This document shows positions 36,668 to 44,895 of a DNA stretch of 64,000 bases, piece by piece; position 1 is the stretch's first letter; every line of letters begins with the position of its first letter. Below the pieces are notes generated by a model, which saw only the letters and a program-made list of their open reading frames with translations, ran no database searches and was not told where the DNA came from. The stretch spans positions 558,001-622,000 of the forward strand of contig JACKDP010000005.1 in NCBI GenBank assembly GCA_020633435.1. Reading direction: 5' to 3'. This stretch comes from Myxococcales bacterium (GTDB taxonomy: Bacteria > Myxococcota_A > Bradymonadia > UBA7976 > UBA1532). Both the position numbers and the translations under genes were made by a program.

Positions 36668-37010
36668 GATCCACCGCCGCTGCCGCCTCCGCGCCATCGC
36701 CCTCGCCCGGCCGGCCCAGGAAGAACGCCACGCCCAGCGGCGCCTCCCCGCGCTCGTCACACCGCGTCCAGAGCGACACATGCAGCCAGCCGGCGTCCAC
36801 CTCGACGCGCAGGCTGTCCGGTCGGATCTCGAGGGCGTCCGGGCCGTCCTCCCAGACGATCGGGTCGTCGTGGCCCGGCCCCAGGCGGCGCCGGATGGCG
36901 GCGTGAACCTCGTCGCGGAGAGCACGAACGAGCCCATCGGCGGCACCTCCCGCCAGAGACGGTCGCACGCCCGATGTGTCGAGGGAAGTGGGAAAGTGCA
37001 AGCAGATCAA
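36668..37010 (-). pseudogene. 5' fragment of an unknown gene truncated by the IS256 relic
   Basis: A minus-strand frame beginning at TTG 37010 (or TTG 37001) reads LICLHFPTSLDTSGVRPSLAG, ADGLVRALRDEVHAAIRRRL, DDPIVWEDGPDALEIRPDSL, WLHVSLWTRCDERGEAPLGVAFFLGRP, then passes into IS terminal sequence after VDRS. It looks like genuine protein with a beta-rich centre. The 3' end is lost. It lies between TolC and the truncated 321-aa gene in the same orientation and may have been part of either a separate gene or the same one. No ribosome-binding site was found for either TTG. Confidence 0.6.
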
Positions 37011-37042
37011 GACGCTGGCGGCGCCCGCCGTCCGGCCCGCGA

Positions 37043-38500
37043 TCACTCCACGGAGAGCCCGAACCGCGCCAGCAGCCGGCCGGTCAGCCGCTCCAGCCGG
37101 ATGCCCGCGATCACGCGGTCGGCCCGGGCCCGCTCGACGGCCAGCTCGGCCTCCGCGGCCTCCTGCTGCACCTGCAGCACGTCGAGCTGCGTCGCCCGCC
37201 CCAGCTCCAGCCGCCGCTGCTCGGCGGCCAGCGACTTCTCGGCCAGCTCCGCCACCTTCTCGGCCAGCGCCTGGGCCTGCTCCGCCGTCCGCAGGGCCCG
37301 CAGCGCGGCGTCCGCGGCCAGCCGGACGTCCTGCGCGCGGCTCGCCCGCGTCAGATCCCCTCGCTCCAGCGCCAGCTTCGCCCGGGCGAGCTCCCCCTCG
37401 GCCTGCCGGTTCTGGAACGGGAACGTCAGGCTGATGGACGCCCCGTAGAACGCGCTCTCGTTGTCGGGCAGCGCCGCGACGGCGCCCCCCAGGTCTTCGT
37501 CGAGGCCCGTCTGCGCGGCCGTCAGCCCCAGGTTGAGCTGTGGCCGCGCCCGATCCTCCAGCCCCGGCAGCTCGGCCCGCTGCCGATCCTGCTCCCGCGC
37601 CAGCACCGCCAGATCGGGGTTGGCCTCCTCGGCGGCGGCCAGCGTCGTCGCGATGTCGGCCTCCCAGGTGGGCGGATCGGGCAGCCGGGCCTTGAAGTCC
37701 GTCGAGCCCAGCCGCGTGGCCAGCTCGGCTCGCTTCTCCTCCACCCGCTGCGTCGCCACGAAGAGCGCCTGCTCGCGCTCGGCCACGGCCTGCTCCACCA
37801 CCGCCAGGTCCACCGGCGCCATGCGCCCGCCCTCGACCTGCCGCTTCGACGAGTCCCGCTGGGTCTGGGCGAGCTGCAGGGCCCGCTGCCGGATGCGCAC
37901 GTCCGCGTCGGCCAGGGCCAGGTCGGCCCACGCCACGGCCACCGCCTCCACCACCGTCGCCACCGTCACCCGCCGCTGCGCCTGGGCCACCCGGGCGTCA
38001 GCGTCCACCCGCGCCTCCGCCAGCGTGTTCACCGCGCGCCCGAAGCCGCGCAGCAGCGGCTGGCTCACCGTCAACTCCAGCCGGCTCTCGAAGCACTGGT
38101 CGCTGGCCACGCCGGGCACGCAGTTGCGGAAGGGGTTGTCGGTGGCGGTGAAGCTGTTGACCCAGCCCGCCCGCACCTGCGTCCCCCACACGAGGGGCTG
38201 CACCACCGCCGCGTCCAGCGTGAGCCGCTGGGTGTCCAGCGGCGTCTTGGCGCCGGCCGTGTCGCGGGCCGTGACGCGCTCGCTGCTCCAGTCCAGCCCG
38301 AAGTCGCCGACGAGATCGAAGGCCCCCTGGGCGGCGTCCGCCGCGGCCGCCAGCTCCAGCAGCCGCACCTGGGCGGCCTGGGCGCCGGGATCCCGCTCCA
38401 CCGCCTGCCGGACGGCCTCCACGAGATCGAGGGCGGCGGCCGGCGTCGGCGCCGCGAGGGGGGCGAGGGCAAGGGCCAGGGCGAGGCCAGATCGAAGCAT
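37043..38500 (-). CDS. TolC-family outer membrane efflux protein
   Basis: 485 aa from ATG 38500 (GGAGGA at 6-nt spacing), with a signal peptide (LALALALAPLAAPTPAAA). Two halves each carry the long TolC helices: ALDLVEAVRQAVERDPGAQAAQVRLLELAAAADAAQGAFD and, in the second half, LDVLQVQQEAAEAELAVERARADRVIAGIRLERLTGRLL. The SVSQPLL-like strand here is LTVSQPLLRGFGR. No inner-membrane ABC/RND partner is adjacent. It could serve the downstream disrupted operon or a pump elsewhere. It is divergent from the RsmB-like gene. Confidence 0.92.
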   Translation of the reverse strand: MLRSGLALALALAPLAAPTPAAALDLVEAVRQAVERDPGAQAAQVRLLELAAAADAAQGAFDLVGDFGLDWSSERVTARDTAGAKTPLDTQRLTLDAAVVQPLVWGTQVRAGWVNSFTATDNPFRNCVPGVASDQCFESRLELTVSQPLLRGFGRAVNTLAEARVDADARVAQAQRRVTVATVVEAVAVAWADLALADADVRIRQRALQLAQTQRDSSKRQVEGGRMAPVDLAVVEQAVAEREQALFVATQRVEEKRAELATRLGSTDFKARLPDPPTWEADIATTLAAAEEANPDLAVLAREQDRQRAELPGLEDRARPQLNLGLTAAQTGLDEDLGGAVAALPDNESAFYGASISLTFPFQNRQAEGELARAKLALERGDLTRASRAQDVRLAADAALRALRTAEQAQALAEKVAELAEKSLAAEQRRLELGRATQLDVLQVQQEAAEAELAVERARADRVIAGIRLERLTGRLLARFGLSVE

Positions 38501-38640
38501 CGTGACTCCTCCAGTCGCGCCACTTTCGCCGCAACCCGCCCCGGACGCCAGTCGAGCACCCGAACGCCCGGCGCGAGGGCGCCCCACACCTGCCGGATTC
38601 TCTCGTCTTTTCGCGGCGTTTCCGCTATCCATGCGCCGTC

Positions 38641-39897
38641 ATGAGCCGCGCCGCCTCGCCCACCGCTGGCCCCGTCCGTCCCGCCCGCTTCGCCGCCGCG
38701 GTGGAGGCCCTGGGCCAGGTGCTCGCCGCAACCGGTCCCGCCGACCGGGTGCTGACCGGGTACTTCCGCGGCCGCCGCCAGCTCGGCAGCCATGACCGCG
38801 CCTTCATCGCCGAGGTCGTCTTCACGGCGCTGCGCCACCGCCGCACCCTGGCCCACCGCGCCGGATCCGAGGCGCCCGAGGCCCTCGCGCTGGCGGCCCT
38901 GGAGCGCCTGGGCGCTGCCCGATCCGACGTCGCCCGCCTGGGCGCGCTGCCCCCGACCCCGGCCGAGCCGCTGCCGCCCCCGGCCGCCTGGGACTGGCCC
39001 GACTGGCTGCCCGCCGCCCTCGGCGACGCCGTCCCCCCGGACGAGCTGCCCGCCCTCGCCGCCGCCCTCGCCGAGCCCGCCCCCCTCGACCTGCGCGTCC
39101 AGGGCGCCCCCCGCGGCCGCGTCCTCGCCCGCCTGCGCGCCGAGCGCCTGGACGTCGAGCCCACGCCCTACGCCCCCGATGGCCTGCGCCTCCGCGGCCG
39201 CGTCGCCCTGCAGCAGCACCCGCTCTTCACCGGCGGCCAGCTCGAGATCCAGGACGAGGGCTCCCAGCTCGCGGGCCTCCTCGTCGGCGCCGCCCCCGGC
39301 CACCACGTCGTCGACTTCTGCGCGGGCGCGGGCGGCAAGACGCTCCAGCTCGCCGCCGCCGTCGGCCCCACCGGCCGCGTCCTCGCCCTCGACACGGTGG
39401 CCCGCCGCCTCGACAAGATGCCCGAGCGCCTCGCCCGGGCCCGCCTCATGAACGTCGAAGGCCGCGTCATCACAGATGAAAACGACGCCAGCCTCGCGGG
39501 CGTCCAGGCCGACGCCGTGCTCGTCGACGCCCCCTGCACGGGCCTGGGCACCCTGCGCCGCAGCCCCGACCTGAAGTGGCGCGTCACCCCCGCCGCCGTG
39601 GCCGAGAGCGCCGCCCTCCAGGCCCGCATCCTCGCCGCCGCCGCCCGCCTCGTGCGCCCCGGCGGTCGCCTCGTCTACATCACGTGCAGCCTGCTGCCCG
39701 CCGAGGACGAGGCCGTCATCGCCGGCTTCCTGGCCGGCCACCCCCACTTCACCCCGCTCGACGCCACCGGCCTGCTCCGGCAGGCGGGCGTCGACCTGGA
39801 CGTCGGCCCGACGCTGCGCCTCTTCCCGCACCGCCACGGCACCGACGGCTTCTTCGGCGTCGCCCTCGAGCGCCGCCCCGACGCGAGGCCCCAATGA
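38641..39897 (+). CDS. RsmB/NOL1-NOP2-type RNA (cytosine-5)-methyltransferase
   Basis: 418 aa. The N-terminal half lacks the usual clear NusB-like domain but has helices (ALGQVLAATGPADRVLTGYFRGRRQLGSHDRAFIAEVVFTALRHRR) similar to it. The catalytic domain has SAM motif I DFCAGAGGKTLQLAAA, motif IV DAPCTGLGTLRR (C299) and motif VI YITCSLLPAEDE (C349, the catalytic nucleophile position). The probable substrate is 16S rRNA C967. The stop overlaps the thioredoxin start (ATGA). Confidence 0.92.
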   Translation: MSRAASPTAGPVRPARFAAAVEALGQVLAATGPADRVLTGYFRGRRQLGSHDRAFIAEVVFTALRHRRTLAHRAGSEAPEALALAALERLGAARSDVARLGALPPTPAEPLPPPAAWDWPDWLPAALGDAVPPDELPALAAALAEPAPLDLRVQGAPRGRVLARLRAERLDVEPTPYAPDGLRLRGRVALQQHPLFTGGQLEIQDEGSQLAGLLVGAAPGHHVVDFCAGAGGKTLQLAAAVGPTGRVLALDTVARRLDKMPERLARARLMNVEGRVITDENDASLAGVQADAVLVDAPCTGLGTLRRSPDLKWRVTPAAVAESAALQARILAAAARLVRPGGRLVYITCSLLPAEDEAVIAGFLAGHPHFTPLDATGLLRQAGVDLDVGPTLRLFPHRHGTDGFFGVALERRPDARPQ

Positions 39898-40268
39898 GCG
39901 ACGAACACCTCACAACCATCCGTGATCTCGACACTTTCGTGGAGGTCGTCTTCGAGGGCGAGGGCCCCGTGGTCGTCGACTTCTGGGCCGAATGGTGTGG
40001 CCCCTGCCGCGCCTTCGCCCCGGTCTTCGCCGCCACGGCCGCCCGGCACCCGGGCGTGCAGTTCGTGAAGGTCAACACCGAGCAGAGCCCCGACATCGCG
40101 AAGGCCGCCGGCATCCGCAGCCTCCCCACCATCGGGCTGTACTGGAAGGGCGAGCTGCGCGACGTGCTCATCGGCGCCCAGCCTCCCGCCGTGTTCGAGA
40201 AGCGCATCCAGAGCCTCGAAGATCGCGCGGCCGGCAAGGGCTTCTTCGCGCGCCTGCTCGGTCGCTGA
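39894..40268 (+). CDS. Thioredoxin
   Basis: 124 aa. Classic thioredoxin with active site WCGPC (C35/C38) in VVVDFWAEWCGPCRAFAPVF, VNTEQSPDIAKAAGIRSLPTIGLYWKGE with the cis-Pro, and GAQPPAVFEKRI. A basic C-terminal tail (KGFFARLLGR) is slightly longer than in E. coli TrxA. No signal peptide, so it is cytosolic. It is translationally coupled to the methyltransferase through the ATGA overlap. Confidence 0.95.
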   Translation: MSDEHLTTIRDLDTFVEVVFEGEGPVVVDFWAEWCGPCRAFAPVFAATAARHPGVQFVKVNTEQSPDIAKAAGIRSLPTIGLYWKGELRDVLIGAQPPAVFEKRIQSLEDRAAGKGFFARLLGR

Positions 40269-40336
40269 GCGGCGGGCGGTTGCGCTCGACCCGGGCCGCC
40301 GCCGAGCATGGCGGCCGACCAGGCGTGGAGGACGTG

Positions 40337-41020
40337 ATGGGGACGATGACGCGGTGGGTGGCGCTCGGCGCAGCCCTGGCCCTCGTCGGCTGTGACGCCG
40401 CCGCCGACCCGAGCCAGGACGCGGGCGGGCAGGTGGACGGCGGCGGCGCGGGGGGCATGGGCGGCGCAGGCGGCATGGGTGGTGCCGGTGGCGCCGGCGG
40501 CAGGCGGGCGGGCGCGGCTGGCGCCGGCGGTGGCGGCCCCGCCCCCGACGTGCACCGCGCGGAGGCCACGCCCTGCGACGACGAGCGCTCCCTGCAGTCC
40601 TACGACCCCGACCCCCAGAACGCCGAGTGCCAGACCCATGACGACTGCCAGGACGGCCGCAACGGCCGCTGCGTCGGCAACGGCCACGACGGCTGGTACT
40701 GCACCTACGACGAGTGCCTGGCCGACGCGGAGTGCGACAACGTCTGCGCCTGCGAGAACGGCTTCCGCTCCGACCACAACGTCTGCATCGGCGGCAACTG
40801 CCGCGTCGACGCCGACTGCGGCCCGGGCGGCTTCTGCTCGCCGAGCCTGGGCGACTGCGGCCACTACGACAAGTTCCGGGGCTACTGGTGCCGCACCACC
40901 GAGGACACCTGCCTGAACGACGCCGACTGCGACACCGCCGAGTCGCCGAACGGCTACTGCGCCTGGCTGCCCGAGGAGGGCCACTGGGGCTGCTCCACCG
41001 CCGAGTGCGTCGGCAAGTAG
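40337..41020 (+). CDS. Cys-rich lipoprotein with Gly-rich linker
   Basis: 227 aa from ATG 40337 (GGAGG at 5-nt spacing). Lipoprotein signal (LGAALALVGCD), then a low-complexity GGAGGMGGAGG linker (~residues 32-65). The mature domain has repeated CxxxxDC/ADxxC units (CQTHDDCQDGRNGRC, CLADAECDNVC, CRVDADCGPGGFC, CLNDADCDTAESPNGYC), as in many myxobacterial surface lipoproteins. Function unknown. Its last 16 bases overlap the start of the cytochrome gene in another frame. Confidence 0.8.
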   Translation: MGTMTRWVALGAALALVGCDAAADPSQDAGGQVDGGGAGGMGGAGGMGGAGGAGGRRAGAAGAGGGGPAPDVHRAEATPCDDERSLQSYDPDPQNAECQTHDDCQDGRNGRCVGNGHDGWYCTYDECLADAECDNVCACENGFRSDHNVCIGGNCRVDADCGPGGFCSPSLGDCGHYDKFRGYWCRTTEDTCLNDADCDTAESPNGYCAWLPEEGHWGCSTAECVGK

Positions 41021-42126
41021 CCCTCGCCCTGGCCCTCGCGGGCTGCGCCCCCCCGGCCGGGGACGATCCCCTGGCCGTGGGGCGCCGCTACGTCGCCGAT
41101 CCGGCCGTCGGTCGCGCCGCCCTCGAAGCCTCCATCGTCGATTCAACCAATGATTACAGCCGGTTGCGGCTGGAGAGCTACGACGCCTGGGCGACGCTGC
41201 CCGAGCCAGCGCGCCGCGTCGCGTGGGTGACGCCGGGGCAGGCCCCGGCCGACTGGTTCACCCTGCCCGCCGATCTGCCGGCCGACCCCGACGCCGTGCG
41301 CGACCAGGGCGAGCTGGCCTTCCGCGCCTGGCCCGTCCAGGTCGACTCCGCGCTGGAGGCCGCCCTCGACGACCCCGCCGCCGCCGCCGCCGCCGGCCTG
41401 CCCACCGACGCCGCCGGCCGCCTGCCCCTCATCTGGGTCCAGGGCCCCACGGGCCCGCTGCTCGCCTGCACCTGCGCGACGTGCCATCGCCTCGACGGCG
41501 CCGCCACCTTCGACGAGCGCGCCCTGCACACGGGCCGCCCCAGCCAGGGCGCCGGCCGCCTGGACGTCACCGCCGACGGCCTCGACAACCCCACCACCAT
41601 CACCGACCTGCGCCCCGTCCGCCGCCAGACGCACCTGCACCACGCCGCGACCTTGCGCAACAGCCTGGCGGGCCTCGCCGTCCGCATCGAGACGCTCCTC
41701 ATCACCAGCGCCCACGCCCAGCACCGCCCCCCGCGCGCCATCGCGTTCGCCCTCGCCTGGTACCTCTGGACGCTCGCCGACGCCCAGCCCCCGGTCCCCG
41801 GCGGCCCCGGCGCCGACGTCTTCGCCCGCACCTGCGGCGGCTGCCACGCCGGCCCCGACCTCGCCGGCCCCCCCGTCCCCCTCGACGCCCTCGCCCCCCT
41901 CAGCCCCGCCGCCCGCGCCATCGGCGCCAGCCCCGACCGCGGCACCGGCACCTGGCGCGTCCCCAGCCTGCGCGGCGTCGGCACCCGCCGCCCCCTCCTC
42001 GCCAGCGGCGAAGTCCCCGACCTGGACGCGCTCCTCGACCCCACCCGCGGCGGCCCGCACCCCTTCGGCCAGACGCTCGCGGCCGACGACCGTGCGACGC
42101 TCCTGGCCTGGTTGCGGCGGCTGTAG
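41005..42126 (+). CDS. Dihaem c-type cytochrome lipoprotein
   Basis: 373 aa from GTG 41005, chosen because it gives a clean lipoprotein signal (RRQVALALALAGC) and because no start between it and the haem motif does so. Two haem c attachment sites: CATCH (from residue ~157) and CGGCH (from ~277). The overall plan (PLIWVQGPTGPLLACTCATCH ... LRNSLAG ... FARTCGGCHAGPDL ... WRVPSLRGVGTRRPLLASGEV) resembles dihaem cytochromes and MauG/CcpA-like relatives, with a WRVPSLRGVGxRxPxxHxG-type end lacking that His. It is lipid-anchored and probably acts in periplasmic electron transfer. It overlaps the preceding lipoprotein gene. Confidence 0.85.
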   Translation: MRRQVALALALAGCAPPAGDDPLAVGRRYVADPAVGRAALEASIVDSTNDYSRLRLESYDAWATLPEPARRVAWVTPGQAPADWFTLPADLPADPDAVRDQGELAFRAWPVQVDSALEAALDDPAAAAAAGLPTDAAGRLPLIWVQGPTGPLLACTCATCHRLDGAATFDERALHTGRPSQGAGRLDVTADGLDNPTTITDLRPVRRQTHLHHAATLRNSLAGLAVRIETLLITSAHAQHRPPRAIAFALAWYLWTLADAQPPVPGGPGADVFARTCGGCHAGPDLAGPPVPLDALAPLSPAARAIGASPDRGTGTWRVPSLRGVGTRRPLLASGEVPDLDALLDPTRGGPHPFGQTLAADDRATLLAWLRRL

Positions 42127-42184
42127 GCGCGCCAGGGGGTTGGATTCGTTGACAAAAACTCGGCGCGACGGCGACGCTGACCGC

Positions 42185-42523
42185 GTGGGAGCCACGTCCA
42201 CCACGACCCGCCCGCGATTCGGCGACCTCAAGAGGCGCATCGTCGGGGTTGCCCTTGCGGCCAGCGCGCTGGCGCTGTGGCTGGGCGCCCCCGGCTGGCT
42301 GGCCGAGCGGCGCCAGCGCCAGCTCCTCGCCGACCTCGGCCCCGTCGCGTCCGCGGCCCAGATCGAAGCGGTGGCAGCCGCCTGGGGCGACGGACTCGAC
42401 CTGTACTGGACCGACGGCGGCGTGGACCTCTGGCTGCGGGGTTGGCAGCCCCGGTTCTGCAGCTACCGGGAGGTCGAGCCAGGGGTCTATGCCTGGCGGC
42501 ACTGCGACCGGGGCCTGCGGTGA
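42185..42523 (+). CDS. Small membrane protein of unknown function
   Basis: 112 aa from GTG 42185; a TTG at 42149 would add 12 residues. One membrane helix near residue 20-38 (IVGVALAASALALWLGAPGWL), then a short domain (LLADLGPVASAAQIEAVAAAWGDGLDLYWTDGGVDLWLRGW, FCSYREVEPGVYAWRHCD) with two cysteines. No family recognised. It is the last gene before the accessory region. Confidence 0.55.
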   Translation: MGATSTTTRPRFGDLKRRIVGVALAASALALWLGAPGWLAERRQRQLLADLGPVASAAQIEAVAAAWGDGLDLYWTDGGVDLWLRGWQPRFCSYREVEPGVYAWRHCDRGLR

Positions 42524-42591
42524 TGTCCGAGACCGTCCATGGCCTCGCGGAGGGCGGCGGTGACCAGGCGGGTGCTGCGCCCGTGGGGTCG

Positions 42592-42619
42592 GGGCTCGTA
42601 CCACGTGCGTGGATTCTAC
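42592..42619. repeat. Solo IS256-type terminal repeat (relic)
   Basis: GGGCTCGTACCACGTGCGTGG here, followed by ATTCTAC, closely matches the left terminus of the IS256 element at 46293-46324 (GGGCTCGTACACCACGTACG, then TGGACTCTAC), apart from a 2-bp deletion and two substitutions. No transposase sequence is attached. It sits exactly at the change from plus-strand housekeeping genes to the minus-strand accessory genes. Confidence 0.55.
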
Positions 42620-42650
42620 GATGTGGGAGTCTACCTGCGGGAGGGGCGCC

Positions 42651-43319
42651 CTACGGCCTCGGCACCACCGGCACCCATGGGAACGGCAACTCCTCGTACC
42701 CCTGGAAGACACGAAGATAGGCAGGGCCGGGCGGGAGCGACCGGGCGTCGTCGGCGAGCGCGCAGTCGTCGAAGAACAAGTTGGGCGCGCGGCCGCGTAG
42801 CCTTCTGACCGAGGGAGACTCCCAGACTTCCCTGCCCCAGAAGAGGAGGTCGGGGTTCATGATCCACAGCCGAACGGTGGGTGGAGGTGCAGGCGGAGGG
42901 CTGACCTGATGACCGCGCCTGATCTTGGGCATCCAGTCGCCCGGTCGACGACGCCGCACCCCACGGGGCGCGTCGAAGAGCGTGACGACGCCGTTCGAGA
43001 AGATGGGCGCTGGCTCGCCCTCCCACGCACCTTCATACCAGGGATCCGGAGCCGGACAGGAGCAGTAGGCAAGCGAACCCGGGACGCCACAGACCGCACC
43101 CCGCACCCAGCCGTCGGAGGCCTCCTCCGGGCGCGAGTGGCTGCACTCGAGCCCACAGACCCACTCATCGATCGTCATCGGAAAGTCTGGCATCACCCGA
43201 AAGGGAAAGACGAGGGGCGCCCGCGCTGACGACGGCGAGGGATCACCCGGCCGCTGTGCCCAGGCGCCAGCACTCAGCAGGACCACCAGGGCCGTCAGCA
43301 CCGCCCTCTGGGCAAGCAT
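42651..43319 (-). CDS. Secreted protein of unknown function
   Basis: 222 aa from ATG 43319, which gives a clean signal peptide (MLAQRAVLTALVVLLSAGAWA); ATGs at 43352 and 43364 would add 11-15 residues. The mature part has four cysteines early (WVCGLECSHSRPEEASDGWVRGAVCGVPGSLAYCSC) and a Pro-rich middle (SPPPAPPPTVRLWIMNPDLLF). The end (PAYLRVFQGYEELPFPWVPV) is aromatic-rich. Not recognised. It follows the IS-interrupted metalloprotease gene and may overlap its end by up to 26 bp, depending on the start. Confidence 0.65.
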   Translation of the reverse strand: MLAQRAVLTALVVLLSAGAWAQRPGDPSPSSARAPLVFPFRVMPDFPMTIDEWVCGLECSHSRPEEASDGWVRGAVCGVPGSLAYCSCPAPDPWYEGAWEGEPAPIFSNGVVTLFDAPRGVRRRRPGDWMPKIRRGHQVSPPPAPPPTVRLWIMNPDLLFWGREVWESPSVRRLRGRAPNLFFDDCALADDARSLPPGPAYLRVFQGYEELPFPWVPVVPRP

Positions 43320-43338
43320 CCCGAGGCGCGCCTTCGGC

Positions 43339-44895
43339 TCATCGTACGGCATGCGTGCACTCATGGAAGTGGAACACGCCGCCACCGCGAAGGCTGAAGC
43401 CGTACCGCAGATCGGTCACCCGCCACGAAATGGCGATGGGAACATCGAAGCTGCTCGTGTGGGGCGGATTGGATGCAGCGAACTCGGCTGAAGACACGAA
43501 GTGAGCCGTCAAGGTTCCCTGTCCCTCCAAGGGCTCCGGAAACCACTCAACCCGATAGTCGAGGCTTCGACTGACTGTCAACCGAGCTTCAAGATGTCTC
43601 GACTGACCGCAGTACGCACGGTCGTCGGCCACAACAAACGACCAGACCGAAACCGGCAACAGCTCGGGTGAGGGCCGGGGATCGAAGGCCGGGACGCCGC
43701 TCAGGTCCTTGTCGCGATACGGCGGACGACCGTCTACATCTCGCTGGTCACGTCGGCGGCGACGGAACCTCAGCATCCAGTTCTTGACTACGTGCGTCAG
43801 ATTAGCATTGACAACAATGGCATTGACCTTTTGTCTCGGGTTCATCCGAACCCACTCCTGGCTTCGCGCCTCCACCCCCCCAACCACCAACCGCAGCTCG
43901 TAACCACCAACAGGACCGGCCTTGAGAAGGGCAACCACGGAACACTCAACGACCCACTCACCAGGCGGGACGGAGATGGCAACTCCGAACGTCCGCGCTG
44001 AACACGGACCTAGGTCCACGCCACCTACCTCGGGGCTGCAGATGTCAGCTGCCGGGATCTCGATCTCGTCATGTGCCCCTGCGAGGTTGACACGAATCCG
44101 GCCTCGATATCTGGCCGCCATGAAGGTCGCTGTACTCGCCACACAACGTACGTACGCGTCCGCCAGGCCCAATGACTGTTCGCCCGGACCAGGAAACGAC
44201 AGTCGAATTGCTTTGTCGAGCAGCAGGAGCGGCCGCTCCAGGGCCTGAGTTTCGCCGCCAATGACTTCCTCGGCGGCCTGGTCGATGGCACCGGGAACGG
44301 GTCCCCGCTGGGCGACGAACGGCCGTCCGCCCCGGTGACCATCGACGATGTAAGAGAAATCATAGGAGTTCAGCCAGGCGAAGAGATGCCAGGCCGTGTA
44401 GACTTCCTCCCCGAGCCCAGCACGCCAGTCAATGCCCCACGCGCCCCGCTCAACAAGGGACATCTCCTCAAATGCCAGCCCATACTCCCTCGCGCTCGCC
44501 CAATGGCCCGCCGCTGCCGCAATGGACTCAACCAGCCAGTCGTACCCGCGGGCGCGACCCGTGATCTTGCACATGTTGCACTCATCACTGGAGCGCCTGC
44601 TGACAGGAACTGGCTCTCTGGCCCAGGGGTCGGGATGGCCGGCTTCCAGATACGCGACGCCTTCACTCATCAGCCCCCGGGCGTTCTGCAGGAACCAGGC
44701 GTGGAAGAGCTCATGGGCAGCCGTGTCGAACGTCGTCTCGGGGGACGCCACCCTGGTTCCGAAGATAATCATCCCGCCCTGGCGTGATAGTCGCCTGAAT
44801 GGTCCCATACAGAGCGGCACATGGTCTCGTAAACAAGGAACATACTGCGCAATGTCCGAAGGGAGCTTTTGAACACGCACCGTCAGCATCTCGGG
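43339..44895 (-). pseudogene. 3' part of an HExxH metalloprotease-like gene interrupted by IS256
   Basis: An open minus-strand frame from the IS to the stop at 43339 encodes PEMLTVRVQKLPSDIAQYVP and then TTFDTAAHELFHAWFLQNARG, followed by SEGVAYLEAGHPD. The HELFH zinc-binding motif and a downstream Glu (EGVAYLE) suggest a gluzincin-type peptidase. The C-terminal ~250 residues are beta-rich. The apparent start MVNLVHHLRGR lies inside the IS terminal repeat, so this is not the native N-terminus; the missing 5' part is at 46325-46572 or longer. Some translation from the IS-derived ATG/GTG remains conceivable. Confidence 0.75.
44888..44895. repeat. Target-site duplication of the IS256 element, left copy
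   Basis: ATCTCGGG here and again at 46325-46332 directly flank the IS256 element. The 8-bp length is that expected for IS256-family target duplications. Confidence 0.85.

Noticed and set aside
34522..37010. The 296/995-aa operon as a phage tail or contractile injection cluster
   Set aside because: No sheath, tube, baseplate or ATPase motif is visible, so the label would be a guess.
40440..40545. GGC/GGT-rich low-complexity repeat
   Set aside because: Encodes a Gly-rich linker of the lipoprotein; no separate element.
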